Below are positions 59,854-64,000 of a stretch of 64,000 nt of DNA, piece by piece. The position numbers and the translations under genes are program-made. The stretch covers positions 186,001-250,000 of the forward strand of contig NZ_SLYD01000003.1 of assembly GCF_004340945.1 (NCBI RefSeq). Direction: 5' to 3'. This DNA comes from Sphingomonas sp. PP-F2F-A104-K0414 (GTDB lineage: Bacteria; Pseudomonadota; Alphaproteobacteria; Sphingomonadales; Sphingomonadaceae). The notes under the pieces were generated by a model. That model was not told where the DNA came from, did no database searches, and saw nothing but the letters and a program-made list of their open reading frames with translations. The stretch's first letter is position 1; each line of letters begins with the position of its first letter.

Positions 59854-61149
59854 ATGACGATGGCAAGCGAGCATCCGCGCGCCAATTTGCAGCCACTTAC
59901 GCTGCATATCCCCGAGCCGAAGTTCCGCCCCGGCGACGCGGTGGACTTCGCCGAAGTCGACGTGCCGCCCGCCGGCGAAGCGCGCCGCCCCGACACCGCG
60001 GACAAGGCGTCCGACTTCATCGATCTCGCCTATACGCTGGTCCGCGTGCTCGACGACGACGGCAACGCGGTCGGCCCCTGGGGCCCCAAGCTTTCGCCCG
60101 ACGTGATGCGCCGCATGTTGCGCAGCATGGCTTTGCTCCGCGCGTTCGACGAGCGCATGTTCCGTGCGCAGCGTCAGGGCAAGACCAGCTTCTACATGAA
60201 GGCGCTTGGCGAGGAGGCGGTCGCGGTCGCGGCAGCCTACGCGCTCGATTACGAGGACATGTGCTTCCCCTCGTACCGTCAACAAGGCCTGTTGATCGCG
60301 CGGGGCTGGAGCCTCGTCGACATGATGAACCAGATTTATTCGAACACGGCGGACCGGCTCGGCGGCAAGCAGCTGCCGATCATGTATTCGGTCAAGGAAG
60401 CCGGCTTCTTCTCGATCTCGGGCAACCTCACGACGCAGTATCCGCAGGCTGTCGGCTGGGCGATGGCGTCCGCCGCCAAGGGCGACACGCGGATCGCCGC
60501 CACCTGGTGCGGCGAAGGCTCGACCGCGGAGGGCGACTTCCACTCGGCCTGCACGTTCGCCGCGGTCTACCGCGCACCGGTGATCTTCAACGTCGTCAAC
60601 AACCAGTGGGCGATCTCCAGCTTCTCCGGGTTCGCCGGTGCCGAGGCGACGACGTTCGCGGCGCGCGCGGTCGGCTATGGGATTGCCGGACTCCGCGTCG
60701 ACGGCAACGACGCGCTCGCGGTCTACGCAGCGACCGAATGGGCCGCCGAGCGCGCGCGCACCAACCAGGGCCCGACGCTGATCGAGCACTTCACCTATCG
60801 CGCAGAAGGCCATTCGACCTCCGACGACCCCGGCCAGTATCGCAGCGAAGGCGAACCCAATGCCTGGCCGCTCGGCGACCCGATCAAGCGCCTCAAGGAT
60901 CACCTGATCGCGATCGGCGAATGGGACGAGGAGCGCCACGCGGCACAGGACAAGGAACTTGCCGAGCAGGTCAAGGCCGCGCAGAAGGAAGCCGAGAAGA
61001 ACGGCATCCTCGGCCACGGCCTCCACCAGCCGCTCGAATCGCTGTTCGATGGCGTGTTCGAGGAACTGCCGTGGCATCTGAAGGAGCAGCGCCAGCAAAT
61101 GCTCGACGAGGAATCCGCGAGCGGCCGCCCTTGGGATATCAAGGCATGA
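59854..61149 (+). CDS. bkdA1: Branched-chain 2-oxoacid dehydrogenase E1 subunit alpha
   Basis: Thiamine diphosphate-dependent decarboxylase subunit acting on 2-oxoisovalerate and related valine, leucine and isoleucine oxoacids. The 431-aa length fits the branched-chain E1alpha rather than pyruvate dehydrogenase. The N-terminal 80 residues are typical (LTLHIPEPKFRPGDAVDFAE). YRQQGLLIARGWSLVDMMNQ and the TPP motif GEGSTAEGDFHSA...NNQWAIS (about residues 220-250) are visible, as is the HSTSDDPGQYRSE loop. It is the first gene of the E1alpha-E1beta-E2 operon. A family G repeat separates it from E1beta. Confidence 0.94.
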   Translation: MTMASEHPRANLQPLTLHIPEPKFRPGDAVDFAEVDVPPAGEARRPDTADKASDFIDLAYTLVRVLDDDGNAVGPWGPKLSPDVMRRMLRSMALLRAFDERMFRAQRQGKTSFYMKALGEEAVAVAAAYALDYEDMCFPSYRQQGLLIARGWSLVDMMNQIYSNTADRLGGKQLPIMYSVKEAGFFSISGNLTTQYPQAVGWAMASAAKGDTRIAATWCGEGSTAEGDFHSACTFAAVYRAPVIFNVVNNQWAISSFSGFAGAEATTFAARAVGYGIAGLRVDGNDALAVYAATEWAAERARTNQGPTLIEHFTYRAEGHSTSDDPGQYRSEGEPNAWPLGDPIKRLKDHLIAIGEWDEERHAAQDKELAEQVKAAQKEAEKNGILGHGLHQPLESLFDGVFEELPWHLKEQRQQMLDEESASGRPWDIKA

Positions 61150-61180
61150 GCGCCCAGCCCAACCAGGCCCCACCAAACTC

Positions 61181-61262
61181 CGTCATCCCAGCGAAAGCTG
61201 GGATATCCCGGTTATCGAGCGTGCCCTCGCGGCATGAGACCCCAGCTTTCGCTGGGGTGACG
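61181..61262. repeat. Composite inverted repeat, family G, copy 3 (inside BCKDH operon)
   Basis: The left arm is CCGTCATCCCAGCGAAAGCT-GGG and the right arm is CCCCAGCTTTCGCTGGGGTG-ACG. It lies in the 124-nt gap between E1alpha and E1beta. Confidence 0.9.
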
Positions 61263-61273
61263 AAGGTGTTTGT

Positions 61274-62380
61274 ATGAGCGACGTGACTGAAGCACGTGGG
61301 TCGGGCGCAACCGAAGCAGCGGAAGCGGCTGCGGCCTCGTCGAGCCACGCAGGTACCGAACCCACCGCACGCATGAACATGATCCAGGCGATCAACTCCG
61401 CAATGGACATCATGATGGAGCGCGATCCGGACGTGATCGTCATGGGCGAGGATGTCGGCTATTTCGGCGGCGTTTTCCGCGCGACCGCCGGGCTCCAGGC
61501 CAAGCACGGCAAGACCCGCGTGTTCGACACCCCGATCACCGAATGCGGCATCATCGGCGTCGCGGTCGGCATGGGCGCGTACGGCCTGCGCCCCGTCCCC
61601 GAAATCCAGTTCGCGGATTACATCTACCCCGCGCTCGACCAGCTCGTGTCCGAAGCCGCACGCCTGCGCTACCGCTCCGCCGGCGAGTTCACCTCGCCGA
61701 TCACGGTCCGCTCGCCGTTCGGCGGCGGCATTTTCGGCGGCCAGACGCACAGCCAGTCGCCCGAGGGGCTCTTCACCCACATGTCCGGCATCAAGACGGT
61801 CATCCCGTCGACGCCGTATGACGCCAAGGGGCTGCTGATCGCCGCGATCGAGGACAATGACCCGACGCTCTTCTTCGAACCCAAGCGCATCTACAACGGC
61901 CCGTTCGACGGATATTGGGATCGCCCGTCGCAGAACTGGTCGAAGCATCCGGCCGGCGAAGTCCCGACCGGCTATTACAAGATCGAGCTCGGCAAGGCGA
62001 AGATCGTCCGCGCCGGCGAGGCGCTCACGATCCTTGCCTACGGCACGATGGTCCATGTCTGCGCGGCCGTCGTCGCCGAAGCCGGGATCGACGCCGAGAT
62101 CGTCGACCTGCGCACGCTCGTGCCGCTCGACATCGAGACGATCGAGGCGTCGGTGAAGAAGACCGGCCGCTGCATGATCGTCCACGAGGCGACTCGCACC
62201 AGTGGCTTCGGCGCGGAGCTGTCGGCGATCGTCCAGGAACGCTGTTTCTACCATCTCGAGGCGCCGATCGAGCGCGTGACCGGGTTCGACACGCCGTACC
62301 CGCACAGCCTCGAATGGGCGTATTTCCCGGGGCCCGTCCGCATCGGCGAAGCCCTGAAAAAGATCATGAAGGACGCATAA
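61274..62380 (+). CDS. bkdA2: Branched-chain 2-oxoacid dehydrogenase E1 subunit beta
   Basis: The transketolase-like partner of E1alpha. The 368-aa protein has an N-terminal Ala/Glu-rich tail of about 30 residues. The core follows: MIQAINSAMDIMMERDPDVI, MGEDVGYFGGVFRATAGLQA, FDTPITECGIIGVAVGMGAY and SPFGGGIFGGQTHSQSPEGL. The C terminus has IVDLRTLVPLDIETIEASVK and HEATRTSGFGAELSAIVQER. The stop overlaps the E2 start by 1 nt (TAATG), so the two are translationally coupled. Confidence 0.95.
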   Translation: MSDVTEARGSGATEAAEAAAASSSHAGTEPTARMNMIQAINSAMDIMMERDPDVIVMGEDVGYFGGVFRATAGLQAKHGKTRVFDTPITECGIIGVAVGMGAYGLRPVPEIQFADYIYPALDQLVSEAARLRYRSAGEFTSPITVRSPFGGGIFGGQTHSQSPEGLFTHMSGIKTVIPSTPYDAKGLLIAAIEDNDPTLFFEPKRIYNGPFDGYWDRPSQNWSKHPAGEVPTGYYKIELGKAKIVRAGEALTILAYGTMVHVCAAVVAEAGIDAEIVDLRTLVPLDIETIEASVKKTGRCMIVHEATRTSGFGAELSAIVQERCFYHLEAPIERVTGFDTPYPHSLEWAYFPGPVRIGEALKKIMKDA

Positions 62381-63774
62381 TGGCCCGCTTCACCTTCAAG
62401 CTGCCGGACATCGGCGAAGGCATCTCCGAGGCCGAGATCGTCGCGTGGCACGTCGCCATCGGCGACCGCGTCGAGGAGGATTCGCCGATCGCCGACATGA
62501 TGACCGACAAGGCCACCGTCGAAATGGAGTCGCCGGTGACCGGCGTCGTCGTCGAACTGGCGGGCGAAGTCGGCGAGCAGGTGTCGATCGGCGCCGCGCT
62601 GGTCGTGATCGAGACGGACGCGGTGGACGCCGCGGACGAAGTCGTCGCCGCGCCGCTGACGTCGGCCCAGGCCGAGACCGCGGAGCAATACGAAGCCGAG
62701 AACCCCGGCGTCGAACTCCTCCCCGAAACGGGGAGGGGGACCGCCGGCGAAGCCGGGGGTGGAGGGGGCGTGCCGCAAACGACCCCGCCGGTGGCGGATA
62801 CTGCATCGGTGGGCATGTTCCCGCAGACCGCTCCGCCCGTGGAAGCCCCCCTCCACCATCCTGCGGATGGTCCCCCTCCCCGTGCCGGGGAGGATAAGGC
62901 GCACGCGCTCGCATCTCCAGCGGTACGCGCTCGCGCGCGCGATCTCGGCATCGACCTCGCCTCGGTCAAATCCGACTCCGACCGCGTCCGCCACGCCGAC
63001 CTCGACGCCTACCTCCGCTACGGCTCGGGCGAAGGCTACCACCCCCCGCATGCGTCGCGCGCCCGCGAGGACCAGCCCATCAAGGTCATCGGCATGCGTC
63101 GCCGCATCGCCGAGAACATGGCCGCCTCGAAGCGCGCGATCCCGCACTTCACCTATGTCGACGAGATCGACGTCACCGCCTTGGAAGCGATGCGCGCCGA
63201 CCTCAACGCCAACCGCGGCGGCCGCCCGAAGCTCACCATGCTGCCGCTGATGATCGTCGCGATCTGCAAGACGATCCCCGACTTCCCGATGCTCAACGCG
63301 CGTTACGATGACGAGGCGGGCGTGGTTACGCGTCACGGCGCCATCCACCTCGGCATGGCCGCGCAGACCGACGCGGGGCTCACCGTCCCCGTGATCCGCG
63401 ACGCACAGGACCGCAACGTCTGGCAGCTCGCCACCGAGATCACGCGCCTCGCCGAAGCCGCACGCGCCGGAAAACTAGCACCCAACGAAATGGGCGGCGG
63501 CACGATCACCGTGACGTCGCTCGGCCCGCTCGGCGGTATCGCGACCACGCCGGTCATCAACCGCCCCGAAGTCGCGATCATCGGCCCCAACAAGATCGTC
63601 GAACGCCCGGTCTTCCGGTCTGATGGAAGAGGGGGCGACGAAGTCGTCCGTGCGAAACTGATGAACCTGTCGATCAGCTGCGACCACCGCGTCGTCGACG
63701 GCTGGGACGCGGCAAGCTTCGTCCAGGGCCTCAAGAAATACCTCGAAACCCCCGTCCTCCTCTTCGCCGACTGA
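62380..63774 (+). CDS. bkdB: Branched-chain 2-oxoacid dehydrogenase E2 (dihydrolipoamide acyltransferase)
   Basis: Core of the complex, transferring the acyl group to CoA. The 464-aa protein has one lipoyl domain (1-80) with lipoylated K44 in MMTDKATVEME. A peripheral-subunit-binding domain lies at about 173-215 (ASPAVRARARDLGIDLASVK). The acyltransferase domain lies at about 230-464, with H436 in SISCDHRVVDGWDAASF. The linker at residues 113-172 is encoded by a family B repeat. The frame is open far upstream, but ATG 62380 coupled to E1beta is the evident start. Confidence 0.95.
   Translation: MARFTFKLPDIGEGISEAEIVAWHVAIGDRVEEDSPIADMMTDKATVEMESPVTGVVVELAGEVGEQVSIGAALVVIETDAVDAADEVVAAPLTSAQAETAEQYEAENPGVELLPETGRGTAGEAGGGGGVPQTTPPVADTASVGMFPQTAPPVEAPLHHPADGPPPRAGEDKAHALASPAVRARARDLGIDLASVKSDSDRVRHADLDAYLRYGSGEGYHPPHASRAREDQPIKVIGMRRRIAENMAASKRAIPHFTYVDEIDVTALEAMRADLNANRGGRPKLTMLPLMIVAICKTIPDFPMLNARYDDEAGVVTRHGAIHLGMAAQTDAGLTVPVIRDAQDRNVWQLATEITRLAEAARAGKLAPNEMGGGTITVTSLGPLGGIATTPVINRPEVAIIGPNKIVERPVFRSDGRGGDEVVRAKLMNLSISCDHRVVDGWDAASFVQGLKKYLETPVLLFAD
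62718..62894. repeat. Composite inverted repeat, family B, copy 2 (within bkdB coding sequence)
   Basis: The left arm is CCTCCCCGAAACGGGGAGGG-GGACCGCC...GGTGGAGGGGG and the right arm is CCCCCTCCACCATCCTGCGG...CCCCGTGCCGGGGAGGA. The same two arms flank copy 1 at 11080-11268. It is in frame and forms residues 113-172 of E2 (GRGTAGEAGGGGG...PLHHPADGPPPRAGED). It lies exactly between the lipoyl and subunit-binding domains. Confidence 0.9.
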
Positions 63775-63789
63775 ACGCACGTGAACGGC

Positions 63790-64000
63790 ATGCACCGCGG
63801 AGACCTGACGATCGAGGGTAAATTCGAAGGCATGCTCGACGGCACCGCGATCGTCCCGGCCGGCGCCACCGCCGAGATCGCCGGGATGATCGATGGCACG
63901 CTGATAGTCGAACCCGGCGCGACGGTGCTGATCAGCGGCATGGTCGACGGCGAGATTATCGACCGCGGCGGCAAAATCACCGTAACCGGGATGGTCGACT
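63790..64000 (+). CDS. Beta-solenoid / bactofilin-like repeat protein (partial, runs off window)
   Basis: ATG 63790 (or GTG 63781) opens a frame to the window end. A 17-18-residue repeat is visible: GMLDGTAIVPAGATAEIA, GMIDGTLIVEPGATVLIS and GMVDGEIIDRGGKITVT. The pattern of alternating hydrophobic residues with GxhDG turns fits a right-handed beta-solenoid, as in polymer-forming bactofilins, though the similarity is only in pattern. The N-terminal tail is short. No ribosome site is obvious. It may be the fourth gene of the BCKDH operon by position only. Confidence 0.5.
   Translation, partial: MHRGDLTIEGKFEGMLDGTAIVPAGATAEIAGMIDGTLIVEPGATVLISGMVDGEIIDRGGKITVTGMVD

Overview
This window is GC-rich chromosomal DNA from an alphaproteobacterium, most likely a sphingomonad (Sphingomonas or a close relative). 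The case rests on an Oar-like TonB-dependent receptor, a plant-type glutamate-cysteine ligase, a DUF3297 protein, an XpaC/TelA pair, a LytTR two-component pair, a branched-chain 2-oxoacid dehydrogenase operon, a short bamD/recN/ligA neighbourhood and a very high G+C content. It is almost all ordinary housekeeping chromosome. I see no plasmid backbone, insertion sequence, CRISPR array or restriction-modification locus.

Layout. 1-4.5 kb: sppA (partial), then groES-groEL under a CIRCE-type operator, ending in a strong terminator. 4.5-7.3 kb: a Uma2 nuclease-like protein, a membrane-anchored HTH protein, a small membrane protein, a MarR-like regulator and tRNA-Gly. 7.4-15.8 kb: an ICMT-like membrane methyltransferase, gshA and rsmE, ubiA, pmbA, a CysQ/IMPase-like phosphatase and a TPR/TonB-C-like secreted protein. 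15.9-18 kb: telA, xpaC and a small CxxC protein. 18-24.9 kb: an MDR oxidoreductase, a secreted HExxH protein, typA, an L,D-transpeptidase, a Gly/Tyr-rich secreted protein and DUF3297. 24.9-36 kb: an ABC-F ATPase, a SleB-type wall hydrolase, a LytS/LytTR pair, the Oar-like receptor and ligA. 36-42 kb: a block of SDR, Crp/Fnr, class II aldolase and a small secreted protein, lying between ligA and recN-bamD. 42-48.4 kb: manA, a GT4 glycosyltransferase, yajC-secD-secF with an Mth938-like gene, and tRNA-Pro. 48.5-57 kb: the malic enzyme maeB, an endolysin/holin pair, hslV-hslU, a nitroreductase and a DEAD-box helicase. 57-64 kb: a Crp/Fnr regulator, a DUF6894 protein, an FAH-family hydrolase, the BCKDH E1alpha-E1beta-E2 operon and the start of a beta-solenoid protein.

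The most striking feature is not a gene. I count 29 composite inverted repeats of about 55-190 bp in eight sequence families (A-H, my own labels). Each element is built as hairpin arm - variable centre - matching inverted hairpin arm. Most sit within a few bases of a stop codon. Several lie inside operons (groES/groEL, hslV/hslU, BCKDH E1alpha/E1beta), and one lies in frame inside the E2 coding sequence, where it forms much of the inter-domain linker. No REP-associated transposase gene is present in the window. The other notable locus is the GH108 endolysin plus 3-TM holin pair, which resembles the lysis cassette of alphaproteobacterial gene transfer agents and has no phage structural genes beside it.
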